From the NCBI GenBank assembly GCA_903830945.1, contig CAIKVT010000066.1, positions 1-44,196 on the forward strand: a stretch of DNA of 44,196 bases, read 5' to 3'. Under the pieces are notes generated by a model. That model saw only the letters and a program-made list of their open reading frames with translations. It had not been told where the DNA came from and ran no database searches. Positions 1 through 7,538 of the stretch are shown in pieces (position 1 is the stretch's first letter; each line of letters starts with the position of its first letter). A program made the translations under genes and the position numbers. The stretch comes from an uncultured Elusimicrobia bacterium (lineage in GTDB: Bacteria; Elusimicrobiota; Elusimicrobia; UBA1565; UBA9628).

Positions 1-291
1 GATGACGGCCACGTAGAGCGGAAAGCACAAAAGCACCAAGTACAGGCGCGCCAGGGGCAGGGAGAGAACGGCGCAGACGACCAACAGGATGGTCAGGCCG
101 CCGGAGATTTCCCCCCACAGGTGGGGTGATGGCGGGTTCAAGCCCAAGCTCCGATGCGCCCAGACTCCGACTGCAGCCATGACCAGGAGCAGTCGGAGCG
201 CCGGCCAGAGGTTCCAATACGCGAGCCGAGTCCAACGGGGGGTCGTATATCCCATGCCTAGATATACGAGGCCGAGGCGAAAACGTTCCAT
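1..291 (-). CDS. Membrane protein, N-terminal fragment cut by the window edge
   Basis: The minus-strand frame is open from an ATG at 291 to the first base (97 codons). The translation starts MERFRLGLVYLGMG. It has a hydrophobic segment at residues 32-45 (LRLLLVMAAVGVWA) and a longer one at about 66-97 (SGGLTILLVVCAV..., then LARLYLVLLCFPLYVAVI), as expected for a multi-pass inner-membrane protein. A GTG at 300 in the same frame, with GAGGG just upstream, is an alternative start. I do not recognise the family. A good sigma70-like promoter reading towards this gene lies at 490-518, which leaves a leader of about 190 nt that crosses the antisense of structured element copy 1. The plus-strand ORF over the same bases is not coding-like. 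Confidence 0.6.
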   Translation of the reverse strand, partial: MERFRLGLVYLGMGYTTPRWTRLAYWNLWPALRLLLVMAAVGVWAHRSLGLNPPSPHLWGEISGGLTILLVVCAVLSLPLARLYLVLLCFPLYVAVI

Positions 292-382
292 TTTGGTCAC
301 GGTGCCCTCAGGGAGTCGTAGGGCCTGGGGAGAATCTGCTTGACGATATCTAATTGATTTGCAACAATAATTTGAGAAACGT

Positions 383-415
383 GGGCTGGTATCTGACTAG
401 TCCCATATCCAGCCC
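383..415. other. Intergenic hairpin
   Basis: GGGCTGG (383-389) and CCAGCCC (409-415) form a perfect 7-bp inverted repeat with a 19-nt loop, extended by a TAT/ATA pairing with a bulge. It lies in the leader of the minus-strand membrane gene and just upstream of structured element copy 1. There is no T-tract, so it is not an obvious terminator. Apart from this hairpin, copy 1 and the promoter at 490-518, I see nothing else in 292-551. Confidence 0.35.
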
Positions 416-435
416 CCGCAACCAATTTAAAGATT

Positions 436-493
436 CGAACCTGCAACGAGTAATATCAGGACCTTGACCCCCGAAAGGGGGTTTCGTGTTTTA
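436..493 (+). ncRNA. Structured repeat element, copy 1 (candidate small RNA or leader)
   Basis: First of three near-identical ~58-nt elements. Parts in order: CGAA; stem CCTG (440-443) with CAGG (457-460); a loop containing ACGA (446-449); ACCTTGA; stem CCCCC (468-472), GAAA tetraloop, GGGGG (477-481); then TTTCGTGTTTT (482-492). The loop ACGA can pair with TCGT (484-487) in the tail, giving a pseudoknot, while GC stem plus T-rich tail also looks like an intrinsic terminator. Unlike copies 2 and 3, no convincing plus-strand promoter precedes it, and no plus-strand gene follows until 2422. A strong minus-strand promoter overlaps its 3' end, so it may be a relic or may be read as antisense. Confidence 0.55.
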
Positions 494-518
494 TAGTACG
501 CCTATCCCGCCTGGTCAA
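490..518 (-). promoter_or_regulatory. Sigma70-like promoter for the membrane gene at 291
   Basis: On the minus strand a TTGACC -35 box (518-513) and a TATAAA -10 box (495-490) are separated by exactly 17 bp. It would start a transcript near 483 reading leftwards through the reverse complement of structured element copy 1 towards the ATG at 291. Confidence 0.55.
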
Positions 519-551
519 CCTATGACCATTATTAGCGCCTTATCATCTCCG

Positions 552-2267
552 TCACTGACGTCTTTTGTCTATTAGCGATTGTACGGCGTCAGGTGTATTG
601 GTCTGAATCATGATGTTTGCACCCTGCTCGACGATATCCAAGAACAGACGCCCGAGGTCATCATGATAAACACCCTCGAATTGGGAGGTGTCAGTCTGCG
701 GGATCTGGTCGTAAAGTATCTTAAGATGGTGCTCACGCGCCCACGCGCGGATCCTTGGGTCGCGCATATGATTTAGATACTTGATCTCAATAATCTGAAT
801 AGCATAGGCCAGAAAAGGCTCCATGGCGCGGATCCATTCGTCGGCGCTGGTTTTAGAAGTGACGTTATCCGGGCTGGCCATGATCCTAATGTCCGGGTCG
901 ACCGCCCGAGCCAGCGCGGCTACACGAGGATGACGCACGGCGATGAACGCCTGGCCATGGGCCTTGGCGTGACCGAGGGCGGTCGATAGGTTTTGGAGCG
1001 CCTTGCGGGTGAATTCCTCGATCTTTTCGGTACTCCAGGAACCAATGATCCAATGCCAGTCGGAAAGGTCATAAAGGCGTCGGGCCAAATGATTGATCTC
1101 CTTAAAATCAAGGTAGAGAGCGATGGGTCCGGCCGCGATCGAACGCGGCAGGATCTGGCCGCTCGTCGAAGGAGGCCCGCGGGCTTCATAGGAATACTCC
1201 GGTATCTGAAGCTTCCCAGGGCGCTCGACACTTTTGAGCAGCTCCGTCAGGCTGATGAGTGGATATTCGCGCCCTGACGGACGGTCGAATATCTTAATCT
1301 GACCGTTGGAGCCATCGTCCCGATAATGACCTACACCGTCAAGAAGAAGGAAATCCCAGTGGCCTTCCTTTTGTCGCGCGAGCTGCGGGTACTCTTGCCG
1401 AAAGGCTTCGATCCTATGCTGCGGGGTCTGGTAGTCGCGCACCAGGACGTGGAATGTCGGATCATGATAGATGATGAACTGGTCGCCGGCCTGGCGAATG
1501 TCGACCTCAATGACGATGGGGCGTTTATGAGCGGCCTCGACGGAGTGGGCGATATTCCCCCAGGTGCTCTCGCCGGCGACGCCCCTGTAATCGTTCTTGC
1601 CATGAGCGACGACGACCGTTTCTTTAGAGCGGAGGAGTCTGTCCAGAACGCCTGGAGCGACACCCGGCACTGCGGCCACGTCTGCGTTCAAGGCTCCTTT
1701 CCGCGAAGTCAGCCCGTCCGTCTCCAGTGGCGGGGCTTCCTTCGCCCCGTCGAATATCCAGGAGGCCGAAGGGGCCTTTCTGGCGGCCTCGATCAGGGAG
1801 GCCATGATCCCAATCCTTCGGGAGCCTTCGAGGAGCGCCGCCTCTTTGAGGACGATCAGGGAGCGCCGGAGAGCGGCAAGCTCGGGGGCGGGCTGGGCTT
1901 CCAGGGAATCGATAAGCTTCTGAGCGGCCTGGGGCTCGGCCACGACTCTGGCGAGGACCTGGGCGGAGAGCCCGTCGATGGGCTCTTTTTCCTTCAGGGA
2001 GGAGATGTACGCCGCCGCCTTCTCTGGCTGGATTCGCCCGTCCTCCAAAAGCCGGACGAGTTTATCGGCGTGGAAGGAAAGATTGAAGTACTGGGGACTA
2101 TTTGGAGCGGTGAGCGAGCCAATGGAGAGATGGCGGACCAGGGTCTCTGGCAGCAGGGGAACGGCGATGGCGTTGGCTGCCGGAGCGGCAACGGTTGCTT
2201 TTGGGGAGACTCCGGCCTGCCCGAAGGCAGTAAAGGCCAGAGCGAAAACGAAAAGGCTCGTGCTCAT
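552..2267 (-). CDS. Secreted GDPD/PLC-like phosphodiesterase family protein
   Basis: 571 aa. The start at 2267 is chosen because it opens a signal peptide (MSTSLFVFALAFTAFGQA); the frame is open to 2414 but that extension is not protein-like. Residues 40-210 are a helical region of unknown role. From about 217 a glycerophosphodiester-phosphodiesterase-like TIM barrel is visible: VVVAHG (His222), IEVDI (Glu254, Asp256) and IIYHDP (His268, Asp269), the usual His and metal-site residues. The normal HRG...PENT segment is altered (AHGKNDYRGVAGEST), so the substrate may not be a glycerophosphodiester. Likely extracytoplasmic. It is monocistronic, with no clear terminator after the stop. Family is fairly sure; substrate unknown. 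Confidence 0.7.
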   Translation of the reverse strand: MSTSLFVFALAFTAFGQAGVSPKATVAAPAANAIAVPLLPETLVRHLSIGSLTAPNSPQYFNLSFHADKLVRLLEDGRIQPEKAAAYISSLKEKEPIDGLSAQVLARVVAEPQAAQKLIDSLEAQPAPELAALRRSLIVLKEAALLEGSRRIGIMASLIEAARKAPSASWIFDGAKEAPPLETDGLTSRKGALNADVAAVPGVAPGVLDRLLRSKETVVVAHGKNDYRGVAGESTWGNIAHSVEAAHKRPIVIEVDIRQAGDQFIIYHDPTFHVLVRDYQTPQHRIEAFRQEYPQLARQKEGHWDFLLLDGVGHYRDDGSNGQIKIFDRPSGREYPLISLTELLKSVERPGKLQIPEYSYEARGPPSTSGQILPRSIAAGPIALYLDFKEINHLARRLYDLSDWHWIIGSWSTEKIEEFTRKALQNLSTALGHAKAHGQAFIAVRHPRVAALARAVDPDIRIMASPDNVTSKTSADEWIRAMEPFLAYAIQIIEIKYLNHMRDPRIRAWAREHHLKILYDQIPQTDTSQFEGVYHDDLGRLFLDIVEQGANIMIQTNTPDAVQSLIDKRRQ

Positions 2268-2421
2268 TACAAAGATAGTATTATCTTCGCGAACATCAGA
2301 GGCCAGGGTCCTTCGCCCTCGACTAGTGGGCCTTTGGAACCATCTAAAAATCAGGACTTGTGGTATACGCGACTCGCAGGCCAAGTAGCCGATTATGCCA
2401 TGAAATAGATACACTCAATTC

Positions 2422-2979
2422 ATGCTCCCCGTGCTGATGCTCTTCCTCATCCCGATCGGCGGCGGCATCCCGGCTGGCGTGCTGCTGGCACGCGGCCATG
2501 GCATCGCTTGGCCAGTCACCATGGGCCTCTACCTCGTCTCCGACGTTATCCTGGCGTTCCTGTTCGAGCCGGTGCTCCGACTGCTGATCGCAGCTGGGCG
2601 CAGCATCCCCCCTCTCGCCCGCGCGACCGACGCCGTCCGACGCGCGATGGACCGGACCGTGGCCCAATACGGCGGCGGCGCGGGGCCGTTTGCTCTCATC
2701 ATGATTGCGTTCGGCGTCGACCCCATGACGGGCCGCGCCGCGGCGGCTGCGGCCGGACACGGATTCGTCTCGGGCTGGGCCATCGCCATCGCCGGCGACA
2801 TGATCTACTTCACCGTCATCATGGTCGCGACCTTGCGTCTAAACTCCGTCCTCGGCGACCCCAACCGAACCATGACGGTCATATTGGTCGCGATGATTTT
2901 TCTGCCCATGCTGATACGCCGCTTGAAATCAAAATGCGCCAAGCTGACCCTGCCGGGCGGCGGTCTTCAGGCCCCCTAG
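2422..2979 (+). CDS. Small multi-pass membrane protein, unknown function
   Basis: 185 aa, with about four to five hydrophobic segments (roughly 3-24, 31-58, 84-100, 113-138, 145-163), a GGGIP turn near residue 13 and a basic tail (RRLKSKCAK). The layout resembles small integral-membrane transporters, but I do not recognise the family with confidence. The Shine-Dalgarno sequence is weak. Its stop overlaps the convergent rsmH stop by 4 nt (2976-2979). It is divergent from the GDPD-like gene, so the 2268-2421 gap should hold both promoters; I could not pick clear -35/-10 pairs there. Confidence 0.6.
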   Translation: MLPVLMLFLIPIGGGIPAGVLLARGHGIAWPVTMGLYLVSDVILAFLFEPVLRLLIAAGRSIPPLARATDAVRRAMDRTVAQYGGGAGPFALIMIAFGVDPMTGRAAAAAAGHGFVSGWAIAIAGDMIYFTVIMVATLRLNSVLGDPNRTMTVILVAMIFLPMLIRRLKSKCAKLTLPGGGLQAP

Positions 2980-4037
2980 ACCCGCACGACACGCCAGAGT
3001 CTCGCCGAGCGCGAGCGCGGGTTCAGGCGGACCTCCTCAGGCGACGGCCGGCGCGGCTCCACAAGCGGCGCGCGCCACAACCCCGCGGTCGTCTGCGCGC
3101 CGAGAGCTCCGCCGACCAGCGCCTCCTCCCCGGAGTGGAAGGTCAACAGCACCGCCCGACCACCGGAGCGCAACAGCCACGGCAGGTCCCGGAGCAACTG
3201 GGCCAGAGCTTCGTGCTCGGAGTTCACGACGATCCGCAGCGCCTGAAACGTCCTCGCGGCAGGATGAGAGGAGAACGCGTCCTTCTTAAGAAACCGCCCC
3301 GCTCCCAGTTTCTTTGCGACGCCGACAGCCGCAGCGAGTTCGCGCGTCGTCCTGGGCGAGCGCCCCTTGGCGGCAAGGCCCGCCAGCGCCGCCGCAATCG
3401 CAGCCGCGTCAGGCTCATCGCCGAAGCGAGACAACGCCGCCGCGATCTCCGCCTCATCGGCGCGCGCAAGCCATTCGCAGGCGGTCTCCCCGCGCGAGCG
3501 GTCCATGCGCATGTCAAGAGGTCCGTCCGTTTTGAAGGACATCCCGCGCTCCGGCCGGTCGAGCTGCATGGACGAGACCCCGATATCAGCCAGAAGGGCG
3601 TCTACGTCGTAAATCTTGAGCTCGCGCAGAACCTTCGCAGCACCCGCATAGTTGCCGCGGCGGACAACGACGGCCGCTCCGCGCCGGCGTAGGCGCTTCT
3701 CGGTCCGCACGAGCTCCTCGCCATCGAGGTCGATGCCGATGACGGAACCCGCCGGACCCACTGCATAAGAAATCCGCGCCGCGTGCCCTCCCCAGCCCAG
3801 CGTGCAGTCGAGGACAGTCGCTCCCGACAGGGGCTCCAGAGCCTGCATCACCTCGTCAAGCATGACCGGAAGATGCGCGCCCGCCGGTGTCGATCCGCGG
3901 GCCTGCGCCTTGGCGACCTCGTCCGGAAAGCGCTCCGCGTTGAGTTCCTTATACTTCTCCTCGAACCGGCGTGGGTGCGTGCCCTGGTAGCGCTTGCGCC
4001 TGCGATGCGGCGGCCCGGCGGAATGATCTGGTTCCAT
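2976..4037 (-). CDS. rsmH: 16S rRNA (cytosine(1402)-N(4))-methyltransferase RsmH
   Basis: 353 aa. RsmH (MraW) methylates N4 of C1402 in 16S rRNA using SAM. Visible motifs: LPVMLDEVMQAL at about 56, the SAM-binding DCTLGWGGHA, DIGVSSMQLD followed by GPLDMRMD, LRIVVNSE, and TFHSGEEAL where the family usually has SFHSLEDR. An N-terminal extension of about 55 residues rich in Arg/Lys (PPHRRRKRYQG) is longer than usual. The ATG at 4037 follows a GGGAGA ribosome-binding site. The gene is usually in the dcw cell-wall cluster; here it stands alone. An extended -10 promoter lies at 4053-4061. Confidence 0.9.
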   Translation of the reverse strand: MEPDHSAGPPHRRRKRYQGTHPRRFEEKYKELNAERFPDEVAKAQARGSTPAGAHLPVMLDEVMQALEPLSGATVLDCTLGWGGHAARISYAVGPAGSVIGIDLDGEELVRTEKRLRRRGAAVVVRRGNYAGAAKVLRELKIYDVDALLADIGVSSMQLDRPERGMSFKTDGPLDMRMDRSRGETACEWLARADEAEIAAALSRFGDEPDAAAIAAALAGLAAKGRSPRTTRELAAAVGVAKKLGAGRFLKKDAFSSHPAARTFQALRIVVNSEHEALAQLLRDLPWLLRSGGRAVLLTFHSGEEALVGGALGAQTTAGLWRAPLVEPRRPSPEEVRLNPRSRSARLWRVVRV

Positions 4038-4052
4038 GCGGCTCTCCCGGGG

Positions 4053-4061
4053 AGTATACCA
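4053..4061 (-). promoter_or_regulatory. Extended -10 promoter for rsmH
   Basis: The minus strand reads TGG-TATACT (4061-4053), an extended -10 box with a near-consensus hexamer. No good -35 box lies 17 bp upstream, as is common for extended -10 promoters. Predicted start near 4046, giving a leader of about 9 nt that carries GGGAGA before the ATG at 4037. It is back to back with the plus-strand promoter at 4089-4118. Confidence 0.45.
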
Positions 4062-4088
4062 AACAGGCCCGGGGAGATAAAAAACTCC

Positions 4089-4118
4089 TTGACCTGCCGG
4101 GCCCGAATGCGCTATACT
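4089..4118 (+). promoter_or_regulatory. Sigma70-like promoter driving structured element copy 2
   Basis: TTGACC (4089-4094) and TATACT (4113-4118) with an 18-bp spacer. Predicted transcription start near 4125, about 10 nt before the conserved CGAACCTG that begins the element. Copy 3 has the same arrangement (TTGACG, 17 bp, TATACT), so the promoter and the element appear to travel together. Confidence 0.65.
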
Positions 4119-4134
4119 TCATTGCTGTTGATTT

Positions 4135-4191
4135 CGAACCTGTAACGAGAAATGTCAGGACCTTGACCCCCGAAAGGGGGTTTCGTGTTTT
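4135..4191 (+). ncRNA. Structured repeat element, copy 2 (candidate small RNA or leader)
   Basis: CGAA; stem CCTG (4139-4142) with CAGG (4156-4159); loop ACGA (4145-4148); ACCTTGA; stem CCCCC (4167-4171), GAAA loop, GGGGG (4176-4180); tail TTTCGTGTTTT from 4181. The ACGA loop can pair with TCGT in the tail. The consensus promoter just upstream makes plus-strand transcription likely. The RNA would either end at the GC stem and T-rich tail as a transcript of about 65 nt, or read on 42 nt to the small ORF at 4233 and the methyltransferase at 4340. It differs from copy 1 at only four internal positions, all in the first loop. Confidence 0.65.
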
Positions 4192-4232
4192 AGGGTCGCG
4201 CCCGGCGCCGGCGCGCTTAGTACAATCTCTCC

Positions 4233-4343
4233 ATGACATCCCTCTTGACGGACCGCCATGCCGCGGGGACAGTGGGGGTCTCCCTCCAAGAGCTACACGA
4301 GATACTGAGCGAGGCCGGCCCCGCCGCAGAGCAGGCTCCATGA
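4233..4343 (+). CDS. Small ORF (36 aa) translationally coupled to the methyltransferase
   Basis: ATG at 4233 to TGA at 4341-4343 encodes MTSLLTDRHAAG... ending EQAP. Its stop overlaps the start of the next gene in an ATGA (4340-4343), typical of translational coupling. The middle (SLQELHEILSEAG) is predicted helical and acidic. There is no strong ribosome-binding site. It may be a genuine small protein or a leader ORF that delivers ribosomes to the methyltransferase. I do not recognise a family. Confidence 0.4.
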   Translation: MTSLLTDRHAAGTVGVSLQELHEILSEAGPAAEQAP

Positions 4344-5035
4344 GTCCTTCGGGCCTGAAGATCCTAGCCTACGAGCTCACGCCTCTGGGCATACTATGCC
4401 TGCGGCGGCGCAAACTTCCATCCGATCCGGGGACTACGGTCACGGAGGTCACCCTCGATGGCGAATTCCTCATGAGCAGCCGCAACACGGCCTCCGAGCG
4501 GGCCCTGGCCGAATCCGCTCTCGAGATGCATCCGGGCCTGGAACTCAAGACCCTCGTAGGCGGACTCGGCCTAGGCTATACCGCGAGCGCCGCCCTGGCG
4601 TCGCCGCGCGTCGGAAGCCTAGAAACAGTCGAGCTCCTGCCCCAGGTCATCGCCTGGCTGGATCAACGGCTCTGGCCTCTCGCCGATGAGCTCAAGGCCG
4701 ACACACGCTTCCAGGCGGTCCAGGGAGACATCTTCAAGCTGCTTGCTGGGCCGCCAAAGAGGCGCTTCGACCTGATCCTCATCGATGTCGACCATTCCCC
4801 AGAGGAGCGCCTAGACGAAGCCAGTGGCTCTTTCTATACCGCGAAGGGTTTAGCGCGGGCCAAAAGGCATCTAGAGCCCGGAGGCATCCTGGGCGTATGG
4901 TCGTACTCCGAGTGCATCCCCTTTGGCGAGGCGCTGCGCAAGACGTTCGCGGAGGTCCGCATCCAGCCGGTACTCTTCCAGAACAGGCTCGCCGACACGG
5001 TCCGCACGGATTGGCTGTACTTCGGACGCTCTTGA
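4340..5035 (+). CDS. Spermidine-synthase-like SAM-dependent methyltransferase
   Basis: 231 aa, starting at the ATGA overlap with the small ORF (the open frame runs further upstream, but through the rsmH promoter and the structured element). It has a Rossmann methyltransferase core: LVGGLGLGYTA (about 71-81, motif I), the acidic end of beta 2 in LETVELLPQV, then a QGDIF element and LILIDVDHSP (about 150-159). The fold resembles the spermidine synthase family, but an N-terminal half-domain and a clear putrescine pocket are not seen, so I would not assign polyamine synthesis. Probably transcribed from the promoter at 4089 if the element is read through. Confidence 0.6.
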   Translation: MSPSGLKILAYELTPLGILCLRRRKLPSDPGTTVTEVTLDGEFLMSSRNTASERALAESALEMHPGLELKTLVGGLGLGYTASAALASPRVGSLETVELLPQVIAWLDQRLWPLADELKADTRFQAVQGDIFKLLAGPPKRRFDLILIDVDHSPEERLDEASGSFYTAKGLARAKRHLEPGGILGVWSYSECIPFGEALRKTFAEVRIQPVLFQNRLADTVRTDWLYFGRS

Positions 5036-5150
5036 AGCCAACCCCGTTGAAATTGCCTCGGCCGCGCCTGGCTAGGCAGAAGATGAGTCCGTGGCTGGGA
5101 CCGCGGGTCGGAGCCCTGTTACGGAATTATGAACAGCGGCCGCCGGCCTA

Positions 5151-5179
5151 TTGACGAAAGCGGCGCCATGGACTATACT
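5151..5179 (+). promoter_or_regulatory. Sigma70-like promoter driving structured element copy 3
   Basis: TTGACG (5151-5156) and TATACT (5174-5179) with a 17-bp spacer; the -10 box is identical to that of copy 2. Predicted start near 5186, about 12 nt before the element. Confidence 0.65.
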
Positions 5180-5197
5180 CCAAGTAGCCGCATTTTC

Positions 5198-5252
5198 CGA
5201 ACCTGAGACGAGCAATGTCAGGACCGAGCCCCCGAGAGGGGGTTTCGTGTTT
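5198..5252 (+). ncRNA. Structured repeat element, copy 3 (candidate small RNA or leader)
   Basis: CGAA; stem CCTG (5202-5205) with CAGG (5219-5222); loop ACGA (5208-5211); ACCGAG; stem CCCCC (5229-5233), GAGA loop, GGGGG (5238-5242); tail TTTCGTGTTT (5243-5252). Compared with copies 1 and 2 it has a one-base shorter spacer and GAGA for GAAA, which keeps a GNRA tetraloop. ACGA/TCGT pseudoknot pairing is kept. The next gene is 196 nt downstream (ferredoxin subunit at 5449). Confidence 0.65.
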
Positions 5253-5370
5253 CCGGCCGGTGCGCAGGCTCCCATTAGATTATCTTATGGCCGACGCTTG
5301 CACACGGCCAATTTTTGTTACCATATGGAAGTCGCTACACGGGGAACTGAATATATCCCGCGTGCCCTGT

Positions 5371-5415
5371 GCGGCGTCGCGGATGCGATGCGACGCCGTC
5401 CTGATAACCCTCAGG
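5371..5415 (+). promoter_or_regulatory. Two hairpins in the leader of the oxidoreductase operon
   Basis: GGCGTCGC (5373-5380) and GCGACGCC (5390-5397) form a perfect 8-bp stem, extended by C5372-G5398, around a 9-nt loop. Directly after it, CCTGA (5400-5404) and TCAGG (5411-5415) form a second stem. No T-tract follows, so simple termination is unlikely. The position 34 nt before the ferredoxin start fits an mRNA-stability or translational-control structure; no known riboswitch class was recognised. Confidence 0.35.
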
Positions 5416-5448
5416 AAGTGCGCGGTCGTCATGAGCCGAGGAGGAAGC

Positions 5449-5670
5449 ATGCCGAACATCAAGGTAGATGAGGCGCGCTGCAAAGGCTGCGAGCTCTGCA
5501 CCGCCGCCTGTGTCAAGAAGTGCATCGTGATGTCAACGACTTTCAGCGTCACGGGCTATTATCCCGCCGTCTGCTGCGCCCCGGAGCGCTGCACCGGCTG
5601 CGGCCTGTGCGCCCAGATTTGTCCGGACCTGGCCATCACGGTCTTCAAGGAAGAGAAGGCTAAGGCATAG
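5449..5670 (+). CDS. 2-oxoacid:ferredoxin oxidoreductase, ferredoxin-like subunit (VorD/KorD type)
   Basis: 73 aa; ATG at 5449 follows a strong AGGAGGAAG site. Two cysteine clusters, CKGCELCTAAC and CTGCGLCAQIC, the first followed by VKKC and the second by PDL, bind two [4Fe-4S] clusters of the 8Fe ferredoxin fold, with a divergent CC insertion between them (AVCCAPE). It would pass electrons from the thiamine-diphosphate site to free ferredoxin. It is the first gene of a four-gene operon in the order delta, alpha, beta, gamma. Longer upstream frames are rejected because they run through the leader structures. Confidence 0.85.
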   Translation: MPNIKVDEARCKGCELCTAACVKKCIVMSTTFSVTGYYPAVCCAPERCTGCGLCAQICPDLAITVFKEEKAKA

Positions 5671-5697
5671 GACGTTAAAGGATTTCAGGAGGCGATA

Positions 5698-6773
5698 ATG
5701 GGCGAGAAACTTCTCATGAAGGGCAACGACGCGATGGCCGAAGGCGCCGTACGCGCCGGTTGCCGGTTCTTCGCGGGCTACCCCATCACCCCGCAGAACG
5801 AGGTGCCGGAATACATGTCCTGGCGGCTACCCCAAGCGGGCGGAGCCTTCATCCAGGCGGAATCCGAGGTAGCTGCGATCAACATGCTTTATGGGTCAGC
5901 GGCGACCGGGATCAGGTGCATGACCTCATCCTCCTCGCCAGGCATCAGCCTCAAACAGGAGGGGATCTCCTACGCGGCCGGCGCGGACCTGCCCATCTTC
6001 TTCGCCAACGTGGTGCGCGGCGGCCCGGGCCTGGGCAACATCGCCGGCGCCCAGGGCGATTATTTCCAGTCGGTGCGCGGGGGCGGCCACGGCGACTACC
6101 GGACCTTCGTCATGGCGCCGGATTCTGTGGAGGAAATGGGGAACTTCCCCCTCCACTGCTACGCGGTCGCGGAGAAGTACCGTATCCCGGCCATGATCTT
6201 GACTGACGGCGTGCTGGGCCAGATGATGGAGCCCCTGGAATTCAAGTTCCCCGAAGTTGACCCCAAGAAACTCTCAGAACCTGACTGGGCCCTGGGCGAG
6301 TGCCGGGGCCGCAAGAACCGTCTGGTGGGCTCCTACGATCTCTACGAAGGCCGGCTTGAGGTCATGACTCTCAACCGCGCCAAAAGATACGCTGAAATCG
6401 AAGCCAAGGAGGTCATGTTCGAGGCCCAGCAGTGCGACGATGCCCAGATCGTCCTTGTTGCCTACGGCATCTCGGCCCGCGCCTGCGGCGCGGCCCTAAA
6501 GATGGCCCGCGCCGAAGGCCTCAAGGTAGGGCTCTTCCGGCCAATCACCCTCTGGCCGTTCCCGAAGAAGCAGCTGCGTGAGCTCGCCGACCGGGTCCAA
6601 GGCTTCCTGGTCGTGGAGATGAGCCTCGGGCAGATGGTCGATGACGTGCGGCTGGCGACCGAGTTCCGCGCGCCGGTGCACCTCCACGCCCGCCCCTCCG
6701 GCGTCACGCCGACGGGAGAGGAGATCCTCAAGAAGATCAAGGACACGCTGAAGGCAGGCAAGGGGGAATGCGT

Positions 6774-6786
<13 letters not shown>
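5698..6786 (+). CDS. vorB: 2-oxoacid:ferredoxin oxidoreductase alpha subunit, VorB type
   Basis: 362 aa; an AGGAGG site lies just before the ATG. The protein matches the VorB (3-methyl-2-oxobutanoate) type: KGNDAMAEGAVRAGCRFF, YPITPQNEVPEYMS, AESEVAAINMLYGSA, SSSPGISLKQEG, GGPGLGN, and GQMMEP. The C-terminal third is the transketolase-C-like domain (VLVAYGISARACGAAL). Family knowledge: oxidative decarboxylation of branched-chain 2-oxoacids to acyl-CoA with reduction of ferredoxin; related enzymes use 2-oxoglutarate, so the substrate is inferred. It ends CVCCK and its last bases overlap the beta subunit. Confidence 0.85.

Positions 6787-7521
<735 letters not shown>

Positions 7522-7538
<17 letters not shown>

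Larger units (their letters stand above)
5036..5448. other. 413-nt gene-free region before the oxidoreductase operon
   Basis: It holds a promoter (5151-5179), structured element copy 3 (5198-5252) and two leader hairpins (5371-5415). I see nothing in 5036-5150. A weak promoter-like TTGCAC (5298-5303) with an AT-rich stretch about 17 bp later could also serve the operon. Open frames across this region run through the structured element and are not credible proteins. Confidence 0.6.

Noticed and set aside
430-450. tRNA T-arm-like GGTTCGAATC on the minus strand of copy 1
   Set aside because: No acceptor stem, anticodon arm or CCA nearby, and copies 2 and 3 break the T-loop consensus.
2508-3692. 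394-aa plus-strand open frame overlapping the small membrane gene and rsmH
   Set aside because: Arg/Pro-rich translation without domains; it lies over two well-supported genes, a usual artefact of GC-rich DNA.
3949-4341. 130-aa minus-strand open frame across structured element copy 2
   Set aside because: It runs through the promoter, the element and the rsmH start; the equivalent frame at copy 3 (5072-5275) shares only the residues encoded by the repeat itself.
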